DNA from: Pseudomonadota bacterium
GTDB taxonomy: Archaea > Thermoplasmatota > SW-10-69-26 > JACQPN01 > JAJPHT01
Assembly (NCBI GenBank): GCA_021325135.1
Contig: JAJPHT010000020.1
Location: forward strand, 87,377 to 151,376
Reading direction: 5' to 3'
Length of the DNA stretch: 64,000 bases
The first letter of the stretch is position 1. Each line of letters opens with the position of its first letter. Shown piece after piece: positions 8,565 to 16,708 of this stretch. A program made the translations under genes and the position numbers. The notes under the pieces were generated by a model that was not told the DNA's origin, did no database searches, and saw nothing but the letters and a program-made list of their open reading frames with translations.

Positions 8565-9611
8565 TCAGTCCAGGCGCCGGGGCAGGCGCGCCGCGCGGCG
8601 GGTCCAGTAGTAGGCCGCCAGGGTCGCGGCCGCGGTGCTGCCCACCATGACGGCGGCGTAGGCGGCGGGGCTCTCGATGCGCAGCGCGGGGGGCGCGGCG
8701 GAGAGCACGGTGGCCAGCGTGTTGGGGACCAGGACCGCCGTGCCCAGGACGGTGAGCCACGTCACGATGTACGCGAGGCGGTTGTTCAGCGCCTGGAGCT
8801 GGTTGTTGTAGATGCTCTGCGTGACCTCGAGCCCGCTGGAGAGCACCTCGCTCATGTGCTCGGAAAGCTGGATGTGCCTCTGCACGTCGTCGCCCAGGAG
8901 CGCGATGCGGCGCAGCATCGTCTCGTCGTCGGAGATCAGCTCCGCGTCGCCGTGCTGGAGCGCGTAGATGGTGTCGATGCTCTCCCAGAGCGCGTCGAGG
9001 TAGCTGATGAGCGCGCGCTTCAGCCTGTAGATGTCCTGCGCGAGCGCCACGCGGTCGATGTTCTCCGTGGCCAGCTGCCCCGAGAGCTTCTCGCCCGCGT
9101 CCTCGATGGGGCGGATGCCGTCGAAGTTGCGCTCGTTGTTCTCGTCCAGGAGGCGCGTGACGAGGATGGTGAGCTTGTCGCGGGGCTCCCGGTCGGCGGG
9201 GATCTTGCGCATCACCGTCTCGGCGTAGCGGCCGAACTTCTGGAAGCGCGTCGCCTTGCCCTTGCGGTAGAGCGTCAGCACGAGGTTGCCGCGCAGAAGG
9301 ACGAGAAGCGGCTCGGAGACGACCTCCATGCCCTGGACGCGGATCATGGGCGTGACGAGGCCAAGCTCCGCGTCGCGGTCCTCGTAGCCCGAGCTCGCCT
9401 CGCGCAGGAGAAGCTCGGCGAGCCCCTGCGAGAAGCCCAGCGTCGTGGCGACGGCGACCGCGTCGCGCGCGAGGTCCTCGACCTCCACGTTGATCCACGC
9501 CAGCTCCGCGCCCGCGAGCGGCGTCAGGAACTCGCCGGGGTCGCGAGCGTCGATGCGCGTGGCGCGTCCTCCGCGCAGCGCGACGATGAAACCCTCGGCG
9601 GCCTCGGGCAC
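8565..9611 (-). CDS. CorA-like divalent cation transporter lacking the GMN motif
   Basis: Encodes 348 aa. A cytosolic alpha/beta N-domain is followed by long helices rich in Glu, Asp and Leu and by two C-terminal membrane helices, the layout of CorA Mg2+ channels. The helix before the first membrane segment (YNNQLQALNNRLAYIVTWL) is typical. The pore-mouth signature Gly-Met-Asn after the first helix is absent; the region reads LVPNTLATVLSAAPP, as in divergent archaeal CorA relatives. The start is GTG at 9609-9611, 26-33 bases from the minus-strand box GGTTAAGG at 9637-9644. The substrate is uncertain because the selectivity loop differs. Confidence 0.8.
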   Translation of the reverse strand: MPEAAEGFIVALRGGRATRIDARDPGEFLTPLAGAELAWINVEVEDLARDAVAVATTLGFSQGLAELLLREASSGYEDRDAELGLVTPMIRVQGMEVVSEPLLVLLRGNLVLTLYRKGKATRFQKFGRYAETVMRKIPADREPRDKLTILVTRLLDENNERNFDGIRPIEDAGEKLSGQLATENIDRVALAQDIYRLKRALISYLDALWESIDTIYALQHGDAELISDDETMLRRIALLGDDVQRHIQLSEHMSEVLSSGLEVTQSIYNNQLQALNNRLAYIVTWLTVLGTAVLVPNTLATVLSAAPPALRIESPAAYAAVMVGSTAAATLAAYYWTRRAARLPRRLD

Positions 9612-9636
9612 GGGGCGGCCATGCCAGGCGGCCCCC

Positions 9637-9644
9637 CTTAACCC
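9637..9644 (-). promoter_or_regulatory. TATA-like box of the CorA-like gene
   Basis: The minus-strand GGGTTAAGG element is centred about 29 bases upstream of the GTG at 9611, the archaeal TATA spacing for a leaderless transcript. This decides the start, as no ATG fits the frame. Confidence 0.6.
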
Positions 9645-9676
9645 CTGTGCTTTCGCGCGGCGGGACGCCAGGAGCC

Positions 9677-10528
9677 TCACTTCTTCGCGACGAGCTTGCG
9701 CAGCGTCTTGATCTCGTCCGCGTAGGACTCCTCGCCGCCGGGCGTCTCCAGGTAGCCGGGCAGGTCCGCGAAGCGCTTGTCGTTGACCAGGCGCCGGAAG
9801 GCGTCGAGGCCCAGCTTGCCCTCGCCGATGGTGGCGTGACGGTCCTTCTTGCTGTCCAGCCCCTCCTTGCTGTCGTTGAGGTGGAACGCCTTGAGGTGCT
9901 CCAGGCCGATCTCGTTGTCGAACGTGTCGAACGTGTCGGCGTAGCCCTCCTCGGTGCGGATGTCGTAGCCCGAGACGTAGACGTGGCACGTGTCGAAGCA
10001 GACGCCCACGCGCTTGCGCGCCGCGCCCGGCACGGCCTCGCGCATCATGGCCAGCTCCGCGAACGTGCGGCCCACGGCGGCCCCCTGCCCCGCGTTGGTC
10101 TCCAGGAGGATCATGGGCTTCGTGCCCTTGGTGCGCTCGATGGCCAGGGCCACGGCGTCGCCCACGCGCTTGCAGCCCCACTCGGCGCCCTTGTCCTTGG
10201 GGCTGCCGGGGTGGAACGTGATGTAGGGGATGCCCAGCGCGTCCGCGCGCTCGATCTCCACCACGAGGCCGTCGATGCTCTTCTGCCAAAGCTCGTCGTC
10301 GACGCTCGCGCAGTTGAGGAGGTAGCTGCAGTGGACCAGCGTGGGGCCCAGCGCGTGCTCCTTGAGGCCCGCCTTGAACGCCTCGATGCCCTCAGGCTTC
10401 AGGGGCGCGGCCTTCCACTGCATCTGGTTCTTGGAGAAGATCTGCATGACGTCGCAGCCGAGCGCCTTGGCGCGCGGCGGCGCGTTCTCGACGCCGCCCG
10501 TGATGCTGACGTGGGCTCCCAGGAGCAT
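9677..10528 (-). CDS. nfo: Endonuclease IV (AP endonuclease)
   Basis: Encodes 283 aa, the family's usual length. Nfo cleaves DNA 5' to abasic sites in base-excision repair using three zinc ions in a TIM barrel. Visible hallmarks are the start LLGAHVSITGGVENA, the metal-binding H-x-SYLLN (residues 86-92), LLETNAGQG, VGVCFDTCHVYVSGYDI, LKAFHLNDSKEGLDSKKDRHATIGEG, and a C-terminal LETPGGEESY. All metal His, Glu and Asp positions look intact. A GCCTTAAGC box (minus strand, 10551-10559) lies 24-32 bases before the ATG, so the transcript is probably leaderless. Confidence 0.97.
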   Translation of the reverse strand: MLLGAHVSITGGVENAPPRAKALGCDVMQIFSKNQMQWKAAPLKPEGIEAFKAGLKEHALGPTLVHCSYLLNCASVDDELWQKSIDGLVVEIERADALGIPYITFHPGSPKDKGAEWGCKRVGDAVALAIERTKGTKPMILLETNAGQGAAVGRTFAELAMMREAVPGAARKRVGVCFDTCHVYVSGYDIRTEEGYADTFDTFDNEIGLEHLKAFHLNDSKEGLDSKKDRHATIGEGKLGLDAFRRLVNDKRFADLPGYLETPGGEESYADEIKTLRKLVAKK

Positions 10529-10576
10529 GCCCGCGGCACCCGCCGCCCCACGCTTAAGGCTTCAGACGGCGGCGCC

Positions 10577-10930
10577 TCAGAGGAAGCCCCGCAGCCGCCT
10601 GCGCGCCTCGTTGACCTTGGCGTCCGCGACGCGCCCCAGGTAGCGCCCCGCCCACCCGTGCTTGATGGTCGTCACCGTGCCCGGGTCGATCTGGCTGGGC
10701 CGCAGCGGGCCTCCGCGGGGCCAGTCCTTCGCGTCCAGCCGCACGAGGTCGGGGTGGTCCGCGGGGAAGCTCGTGAGCGCGCAGCAGATGTAGTCGTGCC
10801 CCTGCGCCGGGAACGCCGACGTGCTCACCACGACCCAGGGGCGCTCGTCGCCGCTCTGGAGACGCGGGTCGTCGCCGTGGAAAGGATCGGGAGCCCAGAA
10901 CACGTCGCCGGTCTCGTAGGGTCGCGCCAA
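10577..10930 (-). CDS. MazF/PemK-like protein (possible toxin)
   Basis: Encodes 117 aa. The fold signature of the PemK/MazF family of mRNA interferases is present: GDVFWA near the start, RPWVVVS (residues about 31-37), a strand with CALTSFP, and near the end IDPGTVTTIKHG then a C-terminal helix. The start lies four bases after the stop of the upstream winged-helix gene, so the two form an operon. A MazF-type toxin with a DNA-binding partner encoded first is the usual toxin-antitoxin order. Activity cannot be judged from sequence alone, since some relatives are inactive. Confidence 0.7.
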   Translation of the reverse strand: MARPYETGDVFWAPDPFHGDDPRLQSGDERPWVVVSTSAFPAQGHDYICCALTSFPADHPDLVRLDAKDWPRGGPLRPSQIDPGTVTTIKHGWAGRYLGRVADAKVNEARRRLRGFL

Positions 10931-10933
10931 CGC

Positions 10934-11272
10934 TCAGCCACGCCTGGCCTCGGGCCAGTGGGCAGGGTCCTCTGGACCCCACTTTTCCTTTGCCCCGCTC
11001 GACGCGACGAGGGAGGCGACGCGCTTCGCGACCTCGCGGTCCTCCAGCGCGTACCAGTGGCCCTTCTCCCGTTCGATGAGCCCGCGGCGGCGCAGGCGGG
11101 TGAGCGACGGGCTCAGCGTGCGCTGGTCGACGTCAAGCTCCTCCGCGATCTCCACGGGGCGCCACGCCATCCCCATGCGGGAGCGCAGGAGCGCCAGCGC
11201 GCGGGCGGCGACGCTGCCGTCCCTCACGGGGTCGTCCTTGCGCCGGCGGAGGTCCTTCAGCGCGACGGGCAT
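10934..11272 (-). CDS. Winged-helix DNA-binding protein (possible antitoxin)
   Basis: Encodes 112 aa with a winged helix-turn-helix at about residues 25-80: ALLRSRMGMAWRPVEIAEEL, then RTLSPSLTRLRRRGLIEREKG, then a wing. The acidic/basic C-terminal tail could contact the MazF-like partner encoded four bases downstream. MazF antitoxins are usually AbrB- or RHH-type, so a winged-helix partner is less common. Alternatively it is simply a regulator of the operon. Its ATG at 11272 follows a strong minus-strand TATA box by 26 bases. Confidence 0.75.
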   Translation of the reverse strand: MPVALKDLRRRKDDPVRDGSVAARALALLRSRMGMAWRPVEIAEELDVDQRTLSPSLTRLRRRGLIEREKGHWYALEDREVAKRVASLVASSGAKEKWGPEDPAHWPEARRG

Positions 11273-11297
11273 CGTGCCTTACTTTGTCTCCTCATGA

Positions 11298-11307
11298 CTT
11301 ATATTTT
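11298..11307 (-). promoter_or_regulatory. TATA box of the winged-helix/MazF-like operon
   Basis: Minus-strand AAAATATAAG lies 26-35 bases upstream of the ATG at 11272, the textbook archaeal TATA position for leaderless transcription. Confidence 0.7.
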
Positions 11308-11350
11308 CTCCCGCCGAAGCCCTTATCGGGCGGCCCCGGCTGGCCGCATC

Positions 11351-12256
11351 GTGGCCGAGCCCTCGGAGACGCGCGTCGTGGCGGCCCTGGTCGCGGTGCA
11401 GGTGCTCTTCGCGGGCCTCGCCGTCGCGAGCAAGACGGTGCTGCCCCACGTGGGGCCCCTGGCGCTGGCGCTCTGCCGGCTCGCGGCCGCGACGGTGGTG
11501 CTCTTCGCGCTGGAGCGCGCGCTGGTGCGCTCGAAGCTCCCGCCGTGGCGCGACATCGCGGCGTTCGCCCTCTTCGCGCTCCTGGGCGTCGTGCTCAACC
11601 AGGGGCTCTTCCTCATGGGCACGGCGCGCACGAGCGCCACGCACGCCATCCTGCTCATCGCCACCATCCCCGCCTTCACGCTCCTGGTCGCGGTCGCGCT
11701 GCGGCAGGAGCGCACGACGCCGCTCAAGGTCGCGGGCCTCCTCGTCTCCTTCGCGGGCGTCGCGCTCCTGGTCCTGGGCACGCAGGGGGGCGAGTCCTCC
11801 CTTGTGGGCGACCTCCTCGTGGCGGCCAACTCGCTCTCCTACAGCACCTACCTCGTGGTGTCGCGGCCCACGCTGAAGCGGTACGACCCGCTGACCCTCA
11901 TCTCATGGGTCTTCCTCCTGGGGGTCTTGGAGATGGCGCCCTTCGCGGCGCCGCAGATCGCCGCGGCGGACTGGGCCGGCATGGGCGGGGGCTCGTGGGT
12001 CGCCTTCGTCTACATCCTCCTGGGCGCGACGGTCGCGAGCTACGGGCTCAACACGTGGGTCCTGCGCCACGCCAGCGCGAGCCGCGTCGCGTCCTTCGTC
12101 TACCTCCAGCCCCTGGTGGGGGTCGCGCTCGCGGTCGCCATCCGGGGCGAGTCGTTCGGCGTGCGCGCCGCGGCGGCCGCGCTCCTCATCCTCGCGGGCG
12201 TCTTCGTCGCCAACCGGACGGCCCCCAGCAAGCGCGCCGCCGCGCCCGCCGAATGA
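11351..12256 (+). CDS. EamA/DMT-superfamily transporter
   Basis: Encodes 301 aa with about ten predicted membrane helices in two homologous halves, the EamA duplication typical of drug/metabolite exporters. The first half has LAVASKTVLPHVGPLALALCR and the second NSLSYSTYLVVSRPTLKRYDP and GATVASYGLNTWVLRHASA. The C-terminal GV(A/F)(V/L)ANR with a short basic tail is also typical. The substrate is unknown. I chose the GTG at 11351 because it begins just before the first helix; an in-frame ATG at 11294 would overlap the TATA box of the divergent operon. Confidence 0.85.
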   Translation: MAEPSETRVVAALVAVQVLFAGLAVASKTVLPHVGPLALALCRLAAATVVLFALERALVRSKLPPWRDIAAFALFALLGVVLNQGLFLMGTARTSATHAILLIATIPAFTLLVAVALRQERTTPLKVAGLLVSFAGVALLVLGTQGGESSLVGDLLVAANSLSYSTYLVVSRPTLKRYDPLTLISWVFLLGVLEMAPFAAPQIAAADWAGMGGGSWVAFVYILLGATVASYGLNTWVLRHASASRVASFVYLQPLVGVALAVAIRGESFGVRAAAAALLILAGVFVANRTAPSKRAAAPAE

Positions 12257-12281
12257 TTCGGGACGGTCGCCTCCCTAAGAC

Positions 12282-12289
12282 TATAAAAA
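12282..12289 (+). promoter_or_regulatory. TATA box of ileS
   Basis: TATAAAAA lies 31-38 bases before the ATG at 12320 in a GC-rich surrounding, a strong archaeal promoter element. Confidence 0.75.
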
Positions 12290-12319
12290 GCAGCCCCCCT
12301 TTCGCCGGGCGCCGATCCC

Positions 12320-15300
12320 ATGGTCCGCGCTGCCGAGAAGAGCCACGACCCGCGGGCGCTGGAAGCCCGCGTCGCCGCCTGGTGGAAGGAGCACGACGCC
12401 TATCGCCAGACCAAGGCCTTCCGCGCCAGCGGACCCCCCTTCTACTTCCTGGACGGTCCGCCCTACGCCACGGGGCACATCCACATCGGCACGGCGCGCA
12501 ACAAGGTGCTCAAGGACGTCTTCGTGCGCCACACGAGGATGAAGGGCTTCGCCGTGCGCGACCAGCCCGGCTACGACATGCACGGCCTCCCCATCGAGGT
12601 CAAGGTCGAGAAGGAGCTGGGCTTCAACGGCAAGAAGGAGATCGAGGCCTACGGCATCGACCGCTTCGTGGAGGCGTGCAAGCACTTCGCCGTGGAGCAC
12701 ATGAAGGTCATGACGGAGGAGTTCCGCGAGCTGGCCATCTGGCTCGACTGGGACAAGCCGTATATGACGCTCACCAACGAGTACATCGAGGGCGCGTGGT
12801 GGGCCATCGAGAAGGCGCACGAGCGCGGCCTCCTCTTCCAGAGCGAGCGCGTGCTCACCTGGTGCTGGCGCTGCGAGACGCCGCTGGCCAACGCCGAGAT
12901 CGAGTTCGAGGAGCGCGAGGACCCTTCCGCGTATGTGAAGTTCCCCGTGGAAGGGAAGCCTGGCGAATTCCTCGTCATCTGGACGACGACGCCCTGGACG
13001 CTCCCCGCCAACGTCGCCATCGCCGTCAACCCCGCGCTCACCTACGCCCGCGTCCGCGCGCGCAAGGACGGGCGCGACGAGGTGCTCGTGGTCGCCGCAG
13101 ACCAGGCCGAGAGCGTCGCGCGCATCGGGCGCTACGAGCACGTCGACGTGCTGGAGCGCATCCCGGGCAGCGCGCTGGAAGGGCTGCGCTATCAGCACCC
13201 CTTCCGCGTCGAGGTGCCCTACCACCAGAGCCCCGCCTCGGAATGGAACAACCGCGTGATCCTGGGCAAGCACGTCGCGGCCGACCGCACGGGGCTCGTC
13301 CACACGGCCACCGGCCACGGCGTGGAGGACTTCGAGGTGGGCAAGCAGTACGGCATCCCCGTCTTCAGCCCCGTGGGCGAGGACGGCCGCTACACCGCGG
13401 CCGCCGGCACGCTCCAGGGCCTCCAGGTCAAGAGCGCGGGCCCCGTGAGCGAGGCCGACGAGATCGTCCTCGACAGCCTGCGCGAGAAGGGCCTGCTGGT
13501 CGCCTCGCGCCCCGAGAAGCACAGCTACGGCCACTGCTGGCGCTGCAAGAACCCCATCGTCTTCCGCGCCACGATGCAGTGGTTCATCGAGGTGCCCAAG
13601 ATCCAGGAGCGCATGCTCGCCGAGGTCGACCGCGTCCAGTGGACGCCCGAGTGGGCCGGCAGCGCGCGACAGCGCGACTGGGTGCAGAACGCCCGCGACT
13701 GGTGCATCTCGCGCCAGCGCTACTGGGGCATCCCCATGCCGGTGTGGAAGTGCGGCCACTGCGGCGAGCAGGTGGTCGTGGGCTCGCGCAAGGAGCTTCA
13801 CCACATCTCGGACTACCAGCACGGCGATCTGCACCGCCCGTGGATCGACAAGGTGCGCGTCGTCTGCCCGCGCCGCGGCTGCGGCGGCATCATGAAGCGC
13901 GTGCCCGACGTGCTGGACGTCTGGTTCGACAGCGCGGTCGCCGCGTGGGCCTCGCTGAACTTCCCCTCCCACAAGGAGCCCTTCGAGAGCGCGTTCCCCG
14001 CCAAGTGGATCTGCGTAGGCCTTGACCAGACGCGCGGCTGGTTCTACAGCCAGCTTGGCGCGGGCGTCGCGGCGCTGGACCGCGTGCCCTACGAGCGCGT
14101 GGTCATGCACGGCTGGGTCCACGACGCGCAGGGCCGCCCCATGTCCAAGAGCCTGGGCAACATCGTGAAGCCCGCCGACGTCATGCAGAAGTTCGGCGCC
14201 GACGCGCTGCGCTTCGCCCTCATGGCCGGCGCCGCGCCCTGGGAGGACATCAGCTTCGGCGAGGAGACGGTGCGCGCCGCGCAGCGCACGCTCAACATCC
14301 TCTGGAACGTCCACGTCTTCGCGACGCAGTACATGGCCGCCGACGGCTTCAGCCTCGTCTCGCTCCAGGACCCCAGCCGGTTCCGCGCCGAGGACCGCTG
14401 GCTCCTGAGCCGTCTCCAGACGACCATCGCGGAGACGACGCACGCCCTGGACGCCAGCGAGTTCCACAAGGCCGCGCGCGCCGTCGAGCAGTTCGTCCTG
14501 GAGGACCTCTCGCGATGGTACGTGCGCCTCGTGCGCGAGCGCGTCTGGGACGAGCGCCCAAGCGACGACAAGTCGCACGCCTACATGGCGCTCCACGAGT
14601 CGCTCCAGACCGTCGCGCGCCTGCTGGCGCCCTTCGCGCCGCACGTCGCCGAGGCGATGCACCAGGACCTCAAGGCGCCCGGCGGCCGCCTCTCCGTCCA
14701 CATGGAGGACTGGCCCGTCGCCCGCGCCGAGTGGACCGACTACGACCTGGAGCGCGACATGGCCACGCTGCGCGCAGCGACCGAGGCGGCCGCCTACGCG
14801 CGCCAGAAGGCCAACATGAAGCTGCGCTGGCCTGTGGCCAAGCTCGTCTTCGCCACCGACGACCCCGACGTGCGCAGCGCGCTGGCGCGCTTCCGGCCCA
14901 TCCTCCTGGAGCAGGCCAACGCCAAGGACGTGGAGGTCGTGGGCGGCGAGTGGGGCGAGCTTCAGCTCGCGGCCACGCCCAACAAGAACGTCATCGGCAA
15001 GACCTTCCGCGCCGACGGGCCCAAGGTGCTCCGCGCGCTCTCCGCGCTGGACCAGAAGCAGCTTCGCGAGGTGCGCGCCGCGCTGGCCCGCGGCGAGCGG
15101 CCCGGCCTCGACGCCGAAGGCCTCGCCGTCGTGCTATCACCCGACCTCGTCGCCTTCGAGACGCGCCTCCCCGAGCACACGAGCGGCGCGGACTTCCCCG
15201 GCGGCAGCGTGTACGTCGACACCGTCGTCACGCCCGAGCTTGAGGCCGAGGGCGCCGCGCGCGACCTCACGCGCCGCGTCCAGGAGATGCGCAAGCTCAT

Positions 15301-15748
15301 GGGCCTCGCCATGGACGCCAGCATCGTGACCGAGGTCGCGGCGCCCCCGGAGTTCGCCGCCATGGTGGCGCCGCGCCTCGCGGAGGTGGCGGAGGCCACG
15401 CGCTCCAGCGCGCTCTCCTTCGTGGACAAGCCCTCGGGCTCGCTGGTGCGCGACTGGGACCTCGAAGGGACGACGCTCACCATCGGGATCGGCGACGCGG
15501 CGCGCGCGCCCGCCCCCGCGCCGGCCGCCCCGCCCGCAACGAAGGCCCCCAGGGCGGCCCCCGCGAAGAAGGCCCCGCGCAAGGCCGCGCCTCCGAAGAA
15601 GGCCGCCAAGAAGGCGCCCGCGAAGAAGGCGAGCGCTCCGAAGGCAAAGCCCGCGAAGAAGGCCGCGAAGAAGACGGCGTCCAAGAAGGCGCCGCCGAAG
15701 AAGGCCGTGAAGAAGGCGCCCAAGAAGGCGAAGAAGGGCCGGCGCTGA
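12320..15748 (+). CDS. ileS: Isoleucyl-tRNA synthetase with Lys/Ala/Pro-rich tail
   Basis: Encodes 1142 aa and charges tRNA-Ile with isoleucine. The HIGH motif appears as GHIHIGT (residues about 52-58) and the KMSKS motif as PMSKS (about 606). Between them is the editing domain, with VIWTTTPWTLPANVAIAVNP and TGLVHTATGHGVEDF, plus Cys pairs (CWRCETP, CWRCKNP, CGHCG) typical of the archaeal/eukaryotic type. The anticodon-binding domain runs to about residue 1060. The last 70 or so residues are almost only Lys, Ala and Pro (repeats like PAKKA and PPKKA) and resemble a histone H1 tail. Such a tail is not part of normal IleRS. Confidence 0.97.
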   Translation: MVRAAEKSHDPRALEARVAAWWKEHDAYRQTKAFRASGPPFYFLDGPPYATGHIHIGTARNKVLKDVFVRHTRMKGFAVRDQPGYDMHGLPIEVKVEKELGFNGKKEIEAYGIDRFVEACKHFAVEHMKVMTEEFRELAIWLDWDKPYMTLTNEYIEGAWWAIEKAHERGLLFQSERVLTWCWRCETPLANAEIEFEEREDPSAYVKFPVEGKPGEFLVIWTTTPWTLPANVAIAVNPALTYARVRARKDGRDEVLVVAADQAESVARIGRYEHVDVLERIPGSALEGLRYQHPFRVEVPYHQSPASEWNNRVILGKHVAADRTGLVHTATGHGVEDFEVGKQYGIPVFSPVGEDGRYTAAAGTLQGLQVKSAGPVSEADEIVLDSLREKGLLVASRPEKHSYGHCWRCKNPIVFRATMQWFIEVPKIQERMLAEVDRVQWTPEWAGSARQRDWVQNARDWCISRQRYWGIPMPVWKCGHCGEQVVVGSRKELHHISDYQHGDLHRPWIDKVRVVCPRRGCGGIMKRVPDVLDVWFDSAVAAWASLNFPSHKEPFESAFPAKWICVGLDQTRGWFYSQLGAGVAALDRVPYERVVMHGWVHDAQGRPMSKSLGNIVKPADVMQKFGADALRFALMAGAAPWEDISFGEETVRAAQRTLNILWNVHVFATQYMAADGFSLVSLQDPSRFRAEDRWLLSRLQTTIAETTHALDASEFHKAARAVEQFVLEDLSRWYVRLVRERVWDERPSDDKSHAYMALHESLQTVARLLAPFAPHVAEAMHQDLKAPGGRLSVHMEDWPVARAEWTDYDLERDMATLRAATEAAAYARQKANMKLRWPVAKLVFATDDPDVRSALARFRPILLEQANAKDVEVVGGEWGELQLAATPNKNVIGKTFRADGPKVLRALSALDQKQLREVRAALARGERPGLDAEGLAVVLSPDLVAFETRLPEHTSGADFPGGSVYVDTVVTPELEAEGAARDLTRRVQEMRKLMGLAMDASIVTEVAAPPEFAAMVAPRLAEVAEATRSSALSFVDKPSGSLVRDWDLEGTTLTIGIGDAARAPAPAPAAPPATKAPRAAPAKKAPRKAAPPKKAAKKAPAKKASAPKAKPAKKAAKKTASKKAPPKKAVKKAPKKAKKGRR

Positions 15749-15805
15749 GGCGCCCCTCGCGGGGACACGCAAACCCTCATCGCCCTCTCCGGCGAGCGCC
15801 CGGCC

Positions 15806-16363
15806 ATGGACGGCCGGTGGCTGGCGGCGTGGGGCGCGGTCCTCCTCGTCCTCCTCCCCCTCTCGGGCGCGACGGGCGAGTCCGCCTCGGACGACGACTG
15901 GCAGCCCTGCTACGGGCCCGCCGCGCTGGCGCTGCCCTGCCAGCTCGCCATCCACGTGGACCTCCGCATCCTCGCCTGCGACGAGACGAACTGCACGGTG
16001 GAGGTGCAAGGGACCGCCCTGGGCGAGACCACCCTGCCGGGCCTCAATCAGATCCTCTCCACGGTCGCGGGCGGGGACGGCAGCGGGCTCTGCTCCAGCA
16101 CCGAGGCCGTGCAGCGCGTCTACGACCTCGTCGCCCCCTGCAAGGCCCTCTGCAGCGCGACCAACGTCTCGGCCAGCGCCTCCTGCGCCGGCAGGGTGAC
16201 CGTGACGGTGCCGGCCCCCCGCGGCGGGAGCGAGGGGTCCCTCTGGGTCTTCACGGACTACACGTGGGACTCGCAGCTCGCGGGCTGGGGAAGCTCGACG
16301 CTCCTCTTCGGCATCAGGCAGCACGCCGACGGAAGCGTGGAGATCTCCGTCTACCCTCACTGA
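15806..16363 (+). CDS. Secreted Cys-rich protein
   Basis: Encodes 185 aa with a signal peptide ending near GATGES (about residue 25). The mature protein has about nine Cys, including CDETNC, and ends in beta-strand-like segments (WVFTDYTWDSQL, SSTLLFGI, SVEISVYPH). No known domain is recognised. It sits 57 bases after ileS and its last seven bases overlap the convergent MazG-like gene. Probably exported and disulfide-bonded. Confidence 0.7.
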   Translation: MDGRWLAAWGAVLLVLLPLSGATGESASDDDWQPCYGPAALALPCQLAIHVDLRILACDETNCTVEVQGTALGETTLPGLNQILSTVAGGDGSGLCSSTEAVQRVYDLVAPCKALCSATNVSASASCAGRVTVTVPAPRGGSEGSLWVFTDYTWDSQLAGWGSSTLLFGIRQHADGSVEISVYPH

Positions 16364-16644
16364 CCCCGCGGCACGTCGTCCCAGCTCTTGGTGACGTCCT
16401 CGACCTTCCGCTTCAGGAACTTCGCGCGGATGGCCGCCTCCAGGTCCACGTCCAGGACGTTCGCCAGCGCGAAGGCCATGAACGCCACGTCCGCGACCTC
16501 CGCCTGCGCCTCCGCCTTCTCGCCGCGCCGGATCGCCTCGGCCAGCTCCCCCACCTCCTCCATGAGCACGAGGGCGAGGAAGGAGGCGCCGGACCTGCGG
16601 TCCCCCTCCGCGAAGCGCGCGGCGAGGTCGGCTTGGAGAGTCAT
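16357..16644 (-). CDS. MazG-like nucleotide pyrophosphohydrolase
   Basis: Encodes 95 aa, a single MazG-type all-alpha domain. The Mg2+-binding pattern is visible as EEVGE (residues 29-33) followed by EVADV with Glu49 and Asp52. Such enzymes hydrolyse (d)NTPs to monophosphates and pyrophosphate, often as house-cleaning. The ATG at 16644 lies about 28 bases from the centre of a symmetrical TATA element shared with the divergent pdxS. A second all-alpha pyrophosphohydrolase of a different subfamily is at 60072. Confidence 0.85.
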   Translation of the reverse strand: MTLQADLAARFAEGDRRSGASFLALVLMEEVGELAEAIRRGEKAEAQAEVADVAFMAFALANVLDVDLEAAIRAKFLKRKVEDVTKSWDDVPRGQ

Positions 16645-16668
16645 CTGTCGGCCCGATCACCCCTCAGT

Positions 16669-16676
16669 TTTATAAA
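16669..16676. promoter_or_regulatory. Symmetrical TATA box shared by divergent MazG-like gene and pdxS
   Basis: TTTATAAA is its own reverse complement. It is centred about 28 bases from the start of the MazG-like gene (16644) and about 36 bases from the pdxS ATG (16709), so one element could serve both directions. Confidence 0.65.
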
Positions 16677-16708
16677 CGGGAGCCCCATGGGAAAACCGAG
16701 GACCCACG

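Noticed and set aside
12281..14701. An 806-codon open frame on the minus strand.
   Set aside because: It runs antisense to ileS and consists of low-complexity Ala/Arg/Val/His sequence, as expected from GC-rich shadow frames.
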